Made by a program: the position numbers and the translations under genes. DNA of 64,000 nucleotides, from positions 1-64,000 of the forward strand of contig NZ_VTHK01000019.1 in the NCBI RefSeq assembly GCF_009765355.1. Direction: 5' to 3'. The stretch is from Amycolatopsis anabasis. GTDB lineage: Bacteria; Actinomycetota; Actinomycetes; Mycobacteriales; Pseudonocardiaceae. The stretch's first letter is position 1. The number at the start of each line of letters is the position of its first letter. A model generated the notes under the pieces. It searched no databases, had not been told where the DNA came from, and was given only the letters and a program-made list of their open reading frames with translations. Positions 34,861 to 43,284 of the stretch are shown in pieces.

Positions 34861-35408
34861 TATTCGCCACCCCCGCCGACGCTGCTCGCGGCGCGCTGGC
34901 TGGTGCCGAGTTCGTCCTCGACCCGCTCGGCTTCCGGCCCGGCGCCCGGCCGCATGTGGTGGGCCGCGTCCCGCACCGCGCGCACGATGTTCTGGTAGCC
35001 GGTGCAGCGGCAGAGGTTGCCCTCGAGGCCCTCGCGCACGGCCTGCTCGTCCGGATCCGGGTTGTCCGCGAGCAGATCGATCGACTGCATGATCATGCCC
35101 GGCGTGCAGAATCCGCACTGCAACGCGTGGTTGTCGTGGAACGCCTGCTGGACCGGGTGGAGTTTGCCGTCCCGCGCGAGCCCCTCGATCGTGGTGATCT
35201 CGCAGCCGTCGGCCTGGACGGCCAGGACCGAACACGACTTCACGCTGTGGCCGTCGAGGTGGACCGTGCACGCACCGCAGTTGCTCGTGTCGCAGCCGAC
35301 GACGGTACCGGTCTTGCCGAGTTTGTCCCGGAGATAGTGAACGAGCAGTGTTCGGGGTTCGACGTCGTCCGTGTACTGGTTGCCGTCCACGCTGACCGTG
35401 ATGCGCAT
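34860..35408 (-). CDS. coxS: 2Fe-2S iron-sulfur subunit of molybdenum hydroxylase
   Basis: A 182-residue small subunit holding two 2Fe-2S clusters. The plant-ferredoxin-type cluster uses Cys39, Cys44, Cys47 and Cys59 (GCDTSNCGACTV); the second uses Cys98, Cys101, Cys133 and Cys135 (CGFCTPG, GNLCRCTGY). A short Gly-rich tail follows. It starts the coxS-L-M-G unit; the next gene upstream is on the other strand, so its promoter is in the 35409-35560 gap. Confidence 0.95.
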   Translation of the reverse strand: MRITVSVDGNQYTDDVEPRTLLVHYLRDKLGKTGTVVGCDTSNCGACTVHLDGHSVKSCSVLAVQADGCEITTIEGLARDGKLHPVQQAFHDNHALQCGFCTPGMIMQSIDLLADNPDPDEQAVREGLEGNLCRCTGYQNIVRAVRDAAHHMRPGAGPEAERVEDELGTSQRAASSVGGGGE

Positions 35409-35558
35409 GAGGCCTCCTGTGGTGGGTGATCGGACTCACACTGGAGCGTGCTACTTCGATCTCGTTCGGACAAGACCCCGGCCAGGGACCCGTCCCCCTC
35501 CATCCGCATCCGCGTCGAAACATGGGGCATCGATCCGAATCTGCGGAAAAGTCCCCCA

Positions 35559-35890
35559 TGAAATGCCCATTCGTAGCCCGCCCACGCCTGATCTTCGTCA
35601 CGCTGGTCGACACGGGCGCCACCGGCGCGGATCTCGACCTCGCGGTGCACGGCGCCGCGCAACTGGTGCGGGCCGCCCTGCGGCGCGGCGACTGGGTCGG
35701 CGTGATCGCGGTCGGCGACGGACTCCGTTGGCTGGGGCCGGATCTGGGGCGGCGGCAGTACTACCGGATCGCGGACGCGGTGCTCGACGCCGCACCGGAA
35801 CTCGGGCATGCCGGTCGCCGTCGCATATGCGTTGTCCCTGGCCCCGCGGCACTCGGGTCGGTACCGTCACGGTGGGGAGCCGGACAGTCA
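35559..35890 (+). pseudogene. DUF58 (vWA-like) gene fragment
   Basis: An open frame that continues into the toxin gene carries a partial DUF58 domain: RLIFVTLVDTGATGADLDLA, AAQLVRAALRRGDWVGVIAV and GDGLRWLGPDLGRRQYYRI. These are central DUF58 blocks, but the N-terminal two thirds and the C terminus are absent, and the frame turns to noise after about 35800. DUF58 proteins normally pair with MoxR ATPases. I read it as a gene remnant at the edge of the inserted toxin block. This and a short promoter gap are all the 494 bases between coxS and the toxin gene hold. Confidence 0.6.
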
Positions 35891-35902
35891 CGGGGTGGGG
35901 AC

Positions 35903-37609
35903 TTGACGTACATCAAAGCGTCCTTCGCGACGCTGACCGAGGGCCAGGAGGCGGTCGAAGACACCGGCAAGACCTGGGAGGAACTGCTCGACGATCTGGC
36001 CCGCAAGCTCGCACCGCTGCGCGCCACCTGGACGGGCGAAGCCGCGGACGCCTTCGACCGCCTGCGCGCCGAATGGGCCGCCGGAGCCGCGGAGCTGCGG
36101 GAAGTCCTCCGCGAAGCGGAAGAGCGGATGGGCGCCATCCAGGGAAACTACCGCGAGACCGCGCATGCGGCCTCGAAACTGTGGCAGGGCGGAGCGAGCG
36201 CGGTCGCGGGCGGCACCATCCCGATGTCCGCCGGCGCGCCCGGCGGTTCGAACGGCTTCGAGATCACCGTCGACGATCTGCGGGTCGCCGTGCGGAAGCT
36301 CGCGGACCTGCAGCTCGCCTTGGTCGCCACGATCGACCGGAGCAACGCGGCTCTTGCGGCGACCGGAGGCATGATCGGTGAGGACTGCCTGCTGGCCGGT
36401 TTCCGCGAGCCGTACGACAGGTGCGCGGCGGCGGTCTGCAACGCGATCGGTGGTGTGGTGACCGTGCTCGGCGCGGTGTCGATCACGCTGAAGGACACGG
36501 CGAACCTCTACCTCGACGCCGAGGAAGCCTCCGGCGGTGGGCAGCAGGAGCGAATCCCGTTCCCCGGCACCCGGTCGGACTACGAGATGGCGCCCCCGCC
36601 GCCCTGCGGAGGCCCCGGCCCCGAACCGTATGTACCGGACATCCTCGCCGGGTTTTGGCCGAATGCGGATCCCGGCCCGCTCTGGGAGGCGGCGGAGGCA
36701 TGGCGGGCGCTCGGCAGGCAGTTCTTCGACGTGAACGCCGAGTCGACCAGGATCTTCCTTTCGCTGGCCGACGCCAACCAGGGCGAGACGTTCAGCCTGA
36801 TCCGTTCCTACTGGGGTCGGCTGTGCAGCGGCAACAACTGCCTGCAGGACCTCCCCTTCGACCGCACATACCTGGCGGTCAACAACATGGCGGCGGCCTG
36901 CCAGATGCTCGGCGACGCGATCGCCACCGTGAAAGAAGGCGTCGCCAACGCCGTGGCGAACGCCGCCGACAAACTCGAGGTCTTCGAGTGGATCGCCATC
37001 GCCATGGACGCCCTGCTCACCAGGGGCGCCTCCCAGATGGTGATCCGGGTCGCCACGCTGATCTGGGCCGGGATCGACATGAGCGACTTCAAGGATCAGT
37101 ACCTGTCGAATCTGCAGCAGGCGATCCAGCAGTTGCCCACGCGGCATGTCGAGCAGCTCACCCTGTTCGGGGACACGCACAAGGAAACCCTGGTCGAAGG
37201 CGGCCGCCTGAAGCCCGTCGAAGACGTCGTCCTGGGCGAACTGCGCGGCAAGTGGTCCGAAGTCGAAGGCGACCACCCCCACCCCGACCAGATTCGGGTT
37301 ACGCCGGACAGGGCTTTCCACATTCTGGACGGCGATCAGACTGGTGGAGGACACCGATCTGGCACGGGAAAACCCAAAAAGACCGAATTTCCGCCCGACT
37401 GGAACGATGCCAAGGTGATCGCTGAGATCGAGAGCGTTGCGCGAAATCCGGACAAGATCGAACCTGGTCGACGTCCGGATCGCTGGGAGACGACCGCGAG
37501 ACGGGACGGCGTCCTGATACGAGTTGTCGTCCACAACGACGGCCACGTGATCACGGCGTATCCGGAGAGTGGACCCGGCGTTGTACGAAATCCACCAGCA
37601 GGACGATAA
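35903..37609 (+). CDS. WXG-type polymorphic toxin with C-terminal EndoU nuclease domain
   Basis: A product of 568 residues. The N-terminal helical hairpin (about 1-105) has WTG at 43-45 and the TYIKASFATLTEGQE start typical of ESX/type VII secreted proteins. A long helical middle region follows. The last 96 residues match bacterial EndoU RNases: His473 in HILDGDQTGGGH, second His484, then KTEFPPDW and Tyr553 in ITAYP. EndoU domains cut RNA as effector tips of contact-dependent toxins. Start is a TTG with GGGGTGGGG upstream; the frame is open farther upstream through a DUF58 relic, so the start is uncertain. The stop overlaps the immunity gene (TAATG). Confidence 0.82.
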   Translation: MTYIKASFATLTEGQEAVEDTGKTWEELLDDLARKLAPLRATWTGEAADAFDRLRAEWAAGAAELREVLREAEERMGAIQGNYRETAHAASKLWQGGASAVAGGTIPMSAGAPGGSNGFEITVDDLRVAVRKLADLQLALVATIDRSNAALAATGGMIGEDCLLAGFREPYDRCAAAVCNAIGGVVTVLGAVSITLKDTANLYLDAEEASGGGQQERIPFPGTRSDYEMAPPPPCGGPGPEPYVPDILAGFWPNADPGPLWEAAEAWRALGRQFFDVNAESTRIFLSLADANQGETFSLIRSYWGRLCSGNNCLQDLPFDRTYLAVNNMAAACQMLGDAIATVKEGVANAVANAADKLEVFEWIAIAMDALLTRGASQMVIRVATLIWAGIDMSDFKDQYLSNLQQAIQQLPTRHVEQLTLFGDTHKETLVEGGRLKPVEDVVLGELRGKWSEVEGDHPHPDQIRVTPDRAFHILDGDQTGGGHRSGTGKPKKTEFPPDWNDAKVIAEIESVARNPDKIEPGRRPDRWETTARRDGVLIRVVVHNDGHVITAYPESGPGVVRNPPAGR

Positions 37610-37905
37610 TGGACGAGAATGAGTTCACAAACCTACTCGAGGGGTTCGTGCGCAACCTGCGCGATCGCCTACCCGAAGCGGATCGCCAACGTATCGACAG
37701 CTACCTCTACGGCGGAGAGTGGGCGCTTCTTATCGACGAGTTAACGGAAACCCTCCTTCAGGAAAGGATTCCCGTAACCCAGGAAGAGCACAGCAATCTC
37801 AAGAAGTTACTCTACTATTTCGATGTGCCGATCGAATATTTCGACGCCATCAACAAACGGGACGAGGTTCTTGCCGGGCTGAACATCGTCAACGCCGCAC
37901 AGTAA
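37609..37905 (+). CDS. cognate immunity protein to EndoU toxin
   Basis: A 98-residue acidic, all-helical-looking protein (NEFTNLLEGFVRNLRDRLPE, GGEWALLIDELTETLL, VTQEEHSNLKKLLYYF). Its ATG overlaps the toxin stop, the classical toxin-immunity arrangement. It is similar in length, order of motifs and key residues (GEW, EEHxNL, F, RDxxL) to the second half of the next gene, which shows a shared immunity family. Third codon positions are AT-richer than in cox genes, consistent with transfer. No family name is claimed. Confidence 0.75.
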   Translation: MDENEFTNLLEGFVRNLRDRLPEADRQRIDSYLYGGEWALLIDELTETLLQERIPVTQEEHSNLKKLLYYFDVPIEYFDAINKRDEVLAGLNIVNAAQ

Positions 37906-37933
37906 GCTCGGGCTGATCAAGAAAGGGGCGCGC

Positions 37934-38512
37934 GTGGGTGGTGGGCACGCACCGGGGACCGGCCGCCGGGGAACCAGCGAGTTCCCCTCGAACTGGAGCC
38001 GGGATCGGATCATGGCTGCGATCATCGACGTCGCCAAGGACCCCGACGAGCGCCCGCGCAAGCAGCCCAACGGCCGCTGGCGCACCGCCGGAGTACGCGA
38101 CGGTGTCGACATCGTCGCGCTCATCGAGCCCGATGGCCAGGTCCGGACCGCCTACCCGGTCGGCGGAACCGGCGTCACCCGCAATCCCGACGCCGCGCGG
38201 GATCCGGCGAACCCCACGGTCGACGACCTGTCCGCCGGTCGCATCAGCTACTTCGCCGAGACGCTTCTCGATCAGCTCGCCGGGCGCCTGCCCGCAGACG
38301 ACCTCGCGCACTACCGCGGTCTGCTCTGGTCGGGCGAATGGGAAGAACTTGCCGACGTGCTGGCCGCCCATCTCGCCACCGGCTCCTTCCGCCTGAGTCC
38401 CGACGAGCACACCAACCTCGAATACCTGTTGAACGGCTTCTCCACGCCACTCGCCGGATGCGCCTACCTCAACGATCGCGACCGCATCCTGGACGCACTC
38501 CGCCCGGCGTGA
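37934..38512 (+). CDS. orphan EndoU tip fused in frame to an immunity domain
   Basis: A 192-residue product. Residues 1-75 copy the EndoU tip from GGGH onward (VGGGHAPGTGRRGTSEFPSN, DGVDIVALIEPDG, TAYPVGGTGVTRNP) but lack the first block with HILDGD and its catalytic His. Without a stop it continues into residues 80-192, a homologue of the preceding immunity protein (SGEWEELADVLAAH, DEHTNLEYLLNGF, DRDRIL). AAAGGGG lies before the GTG. It looks like a displaced toxin-immunity cassette whose two parts became one frame; the toxin part is probably dead while immunity could persist. Confidence 0.75.
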   Translation: MGGGHAPGTGRRGTSEFPSNWSRDRIMAAIIDVAKDPDERPRKQPNGRWRTAGVRDGVDIVALIEPDGQVRTAYPVGGTGVTRNPDAARDPANPTVDDLSAGRISYFAETLLDQLAGRLPADDLAHYRGLLWSGEWEELADVLAAHLATGSFRLSPDEHTNLEYLLNGFSTPLAGCAYLNDRDRILDALRPA

Positions 38513-38515
38513 CCG

Positions 38516-39628
38516 TCAGCCGTGGATGCGGCCGTCCAGTTCGGCGAGCCGCTTTCCGCCGCCGCCCCAGCGCAGCGCGATGATCTCGGCGGCGATCGAC
38601 ACCGCGGTTTCCTCCGGGGTTCGCGCCCCGAGGTCGAGGCCGATCGGTGACGACAGCCTCGCAAGTTCCGCTTCGGTCACCCCGGCCTCGCGCAAACGTT
38701 TGATCCGGTCGTCGTGGGTGCGCCGGGAACCCATCGCCCCCACGTACCCCACGTCCAGCCGGAGGGCGACCTCGAGCAGGGGCACGTCGAACTTCGGATC
38801 GTGGGTGAGCACGGCGATCGCGGTGCGCCGGTCGACCCGTCCCGCCTCGGCCTCCGCCTTGAGGTAGCGGTGCGGCCAGTCGACGATCACCTCGTGCGCC
38901 TCGGGGAACCGGCTGGCGGTCGCGAACACCGGGCGCGCGTCGCAGACCGTGACCTGATACCCCAGGTAGGCGCCCATCCGGGCCATGGCCGCGGCGAAGT
39001 CGATCGCGCCGAACACCAGCAAGCGCGGCGGTGGTTCGAAGGAGTTGACGAACACCGCCATCCCCTCGCCCCGCCGCTGGCCGTTGGGGCCGTAGTGCAG
39101 CGTGCCGGTCCGGCCGGTGGCCAGGAGGCCGCGCGCGTCGTCGGCGACGGCGTCGTCGATCCGGTCCGAACCCAGCGAACCGGCCGTGCGGTCGGGCCAC
39201 ACGATCATGTGCCGCCCCATCCGCTCCGGATCCTCGTGCTCGATCGTGGTGACCACGGCGACCGGCTCGCCGCCGCGCACCGACTTCACCACGTCCTCGA
39301 GTTCGGGCATCGACTCGGCGTCGACCCGTTCGACGTAGACGTCGAGGATGCCGCCGCAGGTCAGGCCGACCGCGAACGCGTCGTCGTCGCTCACCCCGTA
39401 GCGCTGCAGCGCGGGGGTGCGGGCCTCGACCACTTGCTGCGCGAGCTCGTACACCGCCCCCTCGACGCAGCCACCGGACACGCTGCCGGTGACCTCGCCG
39501 TCCGCGGCGACCAGCATCGCCGCGCCGGGCGCGCGGGGTGCGGACGAGAAGGTCGCGACGACCGTGCCGAGCCCGACCGTTTCGCCCGCTGACCAGCGCC
39601 GGTACAACTCGTCAAGCACGTCATGCAT
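38516..39628 (-). CDS. xdhC: XdhC/CoxF family molybdenum-cofactor insertion protein
   Basis: A 370-residue XdhC-type chaperone with an N-terminal XdhC_CoxI domain (DELYRRWSAGETVGLGTVVA, GSVSGGCVEGAVYE, GLTCGGILDVYVE) and a C-terminal Rossmann-like domain (LLVFGAIDFAAAMARMGAYL, YVGAMGSRRTHDDRIKRLRE). It binds and protects Moco, adds the terminal sulfur or hands it to the large subunit. Its ATG overlaps coxE by 8 bases. Its stop is 3 bases from the toxin-immunity fusion stop on the other strand. Confidence 0.93.
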   Translation of the reverse strand: MHDVLDELYRRWSAGETVGLGTVVATFSSAPRAPGAAMLVAADGEVTGSVSGGCVEGAVYELAQQVVEARTPALQRYGVSDDDAFAVGLTCGGILDVYVERVDAESMPELEDVVKSVRGGEPVAVVTTIEHEDPERMGRHMIVWPDRTAGSLGSDRIDDAVADDARGLLATGRTGTLHYGPNGQRRGEGMAVFVNSFEPPPRLLVFGAIDFAAAMARMGAYLGYQVTVCDARPVFATASRFPEAHEVIVDWPHRYLKAEAEAGRVDRRTAIAVLTHDPKFDVPLLEVALRLDVGYVGAMGSRRTHDDRIKRLREAGVTEAELARLSSPIGLDLGARTPEETAVSIAAEIIALRWGGGGKRLAELDGRIHG

Positions 39629-40745
39629 CGCGTATCTCCAGCAGCAGTCGTTGCAGGGTGGCCAGGCTGTGCCCGGCGAGCAGCCGATCGATGTGCGGGA
39701 GCGCGGCCGCGATGCCGGACTGCACGGGAGCGTAACCTTCGCGCCCCGCGTGCGGATTGATCCAGAACACCGCGTGGGCCAAACGGCGTAGCCGGGCGAG
39801 TTGCTCGCCGAGCAGGTTGGGGTCGCCGCGCTCCCAGCCGTCGGAGAAGACGGTGACCACGGCGCGCCGGGCCACGCCGCGTTGACCCCAGCGGTCGAGG
39901 AAGACGCGCAGGGTCTCGCCCAGCCGCGTGCCCCCGGCGAAATCGGGCACCGCGCGCCCGGCGGCGAGCATGGCCTGCTCGGGATCGCGCTGGCGGAGCT
40001 GCCGGGACACCCTGGTCAGGCGCGTGCCGAGGGTGAACACCTCGACGCTCGCCGGTGCGCCGCGCACCACCACGTGGGCGAAACGCAGCAACGCGTCGGC
40101 GTACGGGCTCATCGACCCGGAAACGTCCAGCAGCAACACCACCCGGCGCGGTTTGCTGGACCGATCACGACGCGCGAGCCGCACCGGCTCGCCGCCCCCG
40201 GCGAGCATCGCGCGCAGCGTCCGGCCGGGGTCGAGCCGTCCGCGGCGCGCCGGGCGGTGCCGCGGGGACGAGCGGCGGGGCGGCTCGGGCCGCAGCACGG
40301 CGAGCAACTCCCGCAAATGACGCCGCTCGGCGTGGGTGAGTTCGGCGAGGTCCCGCCTGCGCAGGACGTCGGCGTCGGTGGCGGCGACCCGGAGCTGTCC
40401 CGGTTCCGCGTCGGTCTCGCCACCCGGCGACTGGGGCGACATCGCCGCGATCCGCGCCTGCTTCGGGCGGCTCGCGGTCACCCGGCGCCGTCGCGGCGGC
40501 TCGGCGGAGAACCACTCCGCGAAGGCGTCGTCGTACCGGATCAGATCGTCCGGATCAGCACAAAGGGTGAACCTTCCGGCCCAGTACAGCTGCGCAGCGT
40601 CACCGATATCGACCTGCTCCACCGCATCGAGGTACGCCTGAACCCGCTGCGGCCCGCACGGCACCCCGGCCGCCCGCAACGCGGCCGCGAACCCGACAAA
40701 CCCGGCAAGCGGATCCTGAACACCCACCCCGCCATTGTCCCCCAT
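39621..40745 (-). CDS. coxE: vWA domain-containing protein CoxE
   Basis: A 374-residue protein with a CoxE/VWA domain in its C-terminal half. The MIDAS motif is LLLDVSGSMSPYADAL, with later GGTRLGETL and FSDGWERGDP. An Arg-rich linker precedes it. CoxE works with the MoxR-like ATPase CoxD to mature the active site of CO-dehydrogenase-type enzymes. Start ATG at 40745 (MGDNGGVGVQDP) has no clear ribosome-binding site. Its usual partner coxD is 7.6 kb away on the same strand, separated by inserted genes. Confidence 0.9.
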   Translation of the reverse strand: MGDNGGVGVQDPLAGFVGFAAALRAAGVPCGPQRVQAYLDAVEQVDIGDAAQLYWAGRFTLCADPDDLIRYDDAFAEWFSAEPPRRRRVTASRPKQARIAAMSPQSPGGETDAEPGQLRVAATDADVLRRRDLAELTHAERRHLRELLAVLRPEPPRRSSPRHRPARRGRLDPGRTLRAMLAGGGEPVRLARRDRSSKPRRVVLLLDVSGSMSPYADALLRFAHVVVRGAPASVEVFTLGTRLTRVSRQLRQRDPEQAMLAAGRAVPDFAGGTRLGETLRVFLDRWGQRGVARRAVVTVFSDGWERGDPNLLGEQLARLRRLAHAVFWINPHAGREGYAPVQSGIAAALPHIDRLLAGHSLATLQRLLLEIRDA

Positions 40746-40901
40746 TCGCGGCAGGGTCGGCGGCTGCTCTGACGCGGAGGAGCGCGAACCGATCTCCCGT
40801 CCCGGACGCCATGACCTGCGCCAAACGACCCCATGCCCGCGAATCGATCCGCTACCCTGGCAGCGCGGACAACTACTGACTGGCAGTAACGGGGAGGCGG
40901 C

Positions 40902-41363
40902 ATGGGCCAGGACATCGCGGCGGGGGCCGCTGCCGGAGCAGCAGTCGGCCAGGCCGAGATGGCCGCACGGAGCATCTGGGGCGAAGTCAGCCCCTGGGAC
41001 ACCGAACGCCCGCTGGCCGGTGGCGTGTCCGGCGGCTTCGAGTTCCCGAGTGTGGAAAAGATCGACGAATTGCTCGGTCTCTGGCGAGCCCGCGCCGACG
41101 GCATCGCCCAACGCGGAATCACACTCCGCCAGATTGCGAACGCCATAATGCTCGGTTCGGTAGCTGAAGACGAGGCGAGCACCGGCTACACGAGCGAACT
41201 CAGCCGATCAGTCGGTCTGCTCCAGCAGCAACACGACTCGATGTTGAAATACATCCAGGACTACATCGGCAAGCTGGAACGTGTGAAGGCGGGCAAACAG
41301 GCAGGCGAGCAGGACACCGTCGACGACCTGAAACGGGGCACGGGAGACGTCTACGCGACATGA
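40902..41363 (+). CDS. type VII secretion-associated helical protein (ESX-like)
   Basis: A 153-residue protein with a Gly/Ala N terminus (GQDIAAGAAAGAAVGQAE) and a long helical hairpin (VEKIDELLGLWRARADGIAQ, then STGYTSELSRSVGLLQQQHD and DYIGKLERVKAG). No WXG motif and no signal peptide. It begins an operon with a DUF3558 lipoprotein, a PPE-like protein and EspG, the usual Pseudonocardiaceae arrangement of ESX substrates and chaperones. A specific family cannot be named. Confidence 0.75.
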   Translation: MGQDIAAGAAAGAAVGQAEMAARSIWGEVSPWDTERPLAGGVSGGFEFPSVEKIDELLGLWRARADGIAQRGITLRQIANAIMLGSVAEDEASTGYTSELSRSVGLLQQQHDSMLKYIQDYIGKLERVKAGKQAGEQDTVDDLKRGTGDVYAT

Positions 41364-41977
41364 AACTTCGGCGGCCCATCATTGTCTCGCTGTTTGCTAC
41401 TGCGGCAGCGCTCCTGGCTGTCGCGGGATGTTCCCGGACAGAGGCTGGTACTCCGCAGCCCTCCGCGCAGTCGGACGGTTCGGCATCGAACATGCCGAAG
41501 ATCGAGCAGCCCCTTGACCCCACTTCGTATCGGGAAAAGCCGTGTGAGCTCCTCCCGCCGCAGTTGTCGCAGAGCCTGAACTACACCAATCCGGGGATCA
41601 CGACGCTGAACGGTGTCGGTGCGATCGTCGGGGGCCCGGCCTGCAACTGGCTCATGCCCGGAATCGGCAAGGAAATCAGCGTGCAGCTCGGCCTGACGAA
41701 CACGGATCCAAGCACTCCTGGACTGGCCAGAACCTTTGCGCTGCGCGAAAAAGGCAGGATCGCGTACGCCGAGCCGACCGAGGTTTCCGGTTATCCAGCA
41801 GCTTTCGCCGACGTCACCGACGGGCGTCCGGCAGGCCGCTGCGCGCTCGCGGTGGCTGTCGCCGATTCCGAGGTCTTCGCAGCCACCGCCCAGGGTTACC
41901 AGGGTGCGCAGGAGTCGTGCGACTTGGCCAAGCAGGTAGCCGAGGCCGTGATCCAAACCCTGAAGGAGGGCTCCTGA
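41360..41977 (+). CDS. DUF3558 lipoprotein
   Basis: A 205-residue secreted lipoprotein. The signal ends in AVAGC with the lipidated Cys24, followed by a Ser/Thr/Pro linker. The DUF3558 core has DPTSYREKPCELLPPQLSQS, GGPACNWLM and GRCALAVAVADS, with paired cysteines that could form disulfides. These proteins accompany ESX genes in actinomycetes; their function is not established. It overlaps the preceding gene (ATGA) and the PPE-like gene (TGATG). Confidence 0.85.
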   Translation: MKLRRPIIVSLFATAAALLAVAGCSRTEAGTPQPSAQSDGSASNMPKIEQPLDPTSYREKPCELLPPQLSQSLNYTNPGITTLNGVGAIVGGPACNWLMPGIGKEISVQLGLTNTDPSTPGLARTFALREKGRIAYAEPTEVSGYPAAFADVTDGRPAGRCALAVAVADSEVFAATAQGYQGAQESCDLAKQVAEAVIQTLKEGS

Positions 41978-43263
41978 TGGGCCAGATGGACGGGACCCAG
42001 ATCTACCACAACTTCACCAATGCCAACTCGGAACTGTGGCGCAGTGTCGCGGCTGCGGTCAAGGAACTGAACGACGGTTACCGCGATGAGGCACTGGCGA
42101 TCAATAATCTGCAGGGGCAGATGCAAGACGCCTGGACCGGTGCCTCCGGTGACGCGGCCTATGCGGGTGCAGGGCCGCTCGCGCAGACGTTCAAGGAGTC
42201 GGCGACTCCGCTGGACAACACGACCCGATCGATGAACGACCAGTCGTCCGCGTTCGACAGTGCGAAGACCTCCGTGGTAGAAGTGCCGCCGGCGCCGGAG
42301 AAGCCGAGTGGGTGGTCGCTGGGGTTGAAGGCCGCGATTCCGGTCGCCGGGCCGATCATGGCCGCGAACGACGTCAACTCGTATCAAGAGGGCGTCAGCA
42401 AGCACAATGCGGCGAACGAGAACAACGTCCGGGTCATGGACCAGTACTCGTCGACCACCAACTCGACGCGTGGCCAGATTCCGATGGATTACCGCGAACT
42501 GCCGCTCGACGGGGCCAGTGTGGGCGTCCGCACCGGGTCCAGCGCGAGCATCGAGAGCCGGGAGATCGTGGGGCCGCAGCACACGCAGACCTCGGGGACC
42601 AGTGGTACCCAGTACGCGCCGACCACCGGGCCGGGAAGTCCGGTGAGCGGGGGGCCCAGCGTCAACCCGGGCCAGTCGACCACGTCCGGTCCGGGGCCGG
42701 TTCCGGGGCAGGGCGGCGGCGGGCCGGTGCACACCCCGAACGTTCCGCCTCCCTCGACCAGTGGGCCGAACACGCATACCACCGGCGCGCCCCCGATCAT
42801 TCCGGGGCCGCTGGGCGGGAACCGGGATCGGGGCACCGAGCGGACTCCGTTCCGCGGCGGCAGGCCCGGCGAGGGTCCCACCACGGGCTACGGGCGGGGC
42901 AGTGCGTCCAACCGGCTTTACGGCGAGGGCGGCGGCCGGAGTGCGGTCGGCACGGGCTCGGGGGCCAAGGGACCTGCCGGTGAAGGCGCCGCGGGCAGGG
43001 GACCCGCCGGTGAGCGCGGGCTGGGGGCCGGTAAGGGTTCCGGGGTCGGGATGCCGGGCAGCGCGGCGGCGGCCGAAGGGGCGGCGGCGCGGAGTGCGGC
43101 GGCACGCGGCGGCGTGGGCGCCGCCGGGCCGCTGGGTGCGGCCGGTCGTGGTCAGGGGGAAGAGGACCAGGAACACCAGCGTCCCGACTTCCTCATCGAG
43201 GCCGATCCCGATTCGATCTTCGGCACCGACGAGCGCGCCACCCCGCCGGTCATCGGGGAATAG
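41977..43263 (+). CDS. PPE/EspB-like type VII secretion substrate
   Basis: A 428-residue protein. The N-terminal 180 residues are helical with a WTG turn (QDAWTGASGDAAYAG) as in PPE and WXG-like secreted proteins. The rest is a low-complexity Pro/Gly/Ser/Thr tail (GPGSPVSGGPSVNPGQST, AGRGPAGERGLGAGKGSG), like that of EspB. GAAGGAGGG sits 6 bases before the ATG, the best ribosome-binding site of the block. EspG encoded next is the chaperone for this class of substrate. Confidence 0.83.
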   Translation: MGQMDGTQIYHNFTNANSELWRSVAAAVKELNDGYRDEALAINNLQGQMQDAWTGASGDAAYAGAGPLAQTFKESATPLDNTTRSMNDQSSAFDSAKTSVVEVPPAPEKPSGWSLGLKAAIPVAGPIMAANDVNSYQEGVSKHNAANENNVRVMDQYSSTTNSTRGQIPMDYRELPLDGASVGVRTGSSASIESREIVGPQHTQTSGTSGTQYAPTTGPGSPVSGGPSVNPGQSTTSGPGPVPGQGGGGPVHTPNVPPPSTSGPNTHTTGAPPIIPGPLGGNRDRGTERTPFRGGRPGEGPTTGYGRGSASNRLYGEGGGRSAVGTGSGAKGPAGEGAAGRGPAGERGLGAGKGSGVGMPGSAAAAEGAAARSAAARGGVGAAGPLGAAGRGQGEEDQEHQRPDFLIEADPDSIFGTDERATPPVIGE

Positions 43264-43284
43264 GGCCCGGGAAGACTGAGGACC

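Noticed and set aside
32482..35622. coxL extended upstream to 35622
   Set aside because: The extra part lies across coxS in another frame; the ATG at 34860 directly couples to the coxS stop.
37938..38396. Alternative-frame ORF inside the toxin-immunity fusion
   Set aside because: Ser/Thr/Arg-rich shadow of the fusion; the fused frame has clear homology to its neighbours.
39801..40772. Plus-strand frames opposite coxE
   Set aside because: Antisense shadows; the minus strand carries a full vWA domain.
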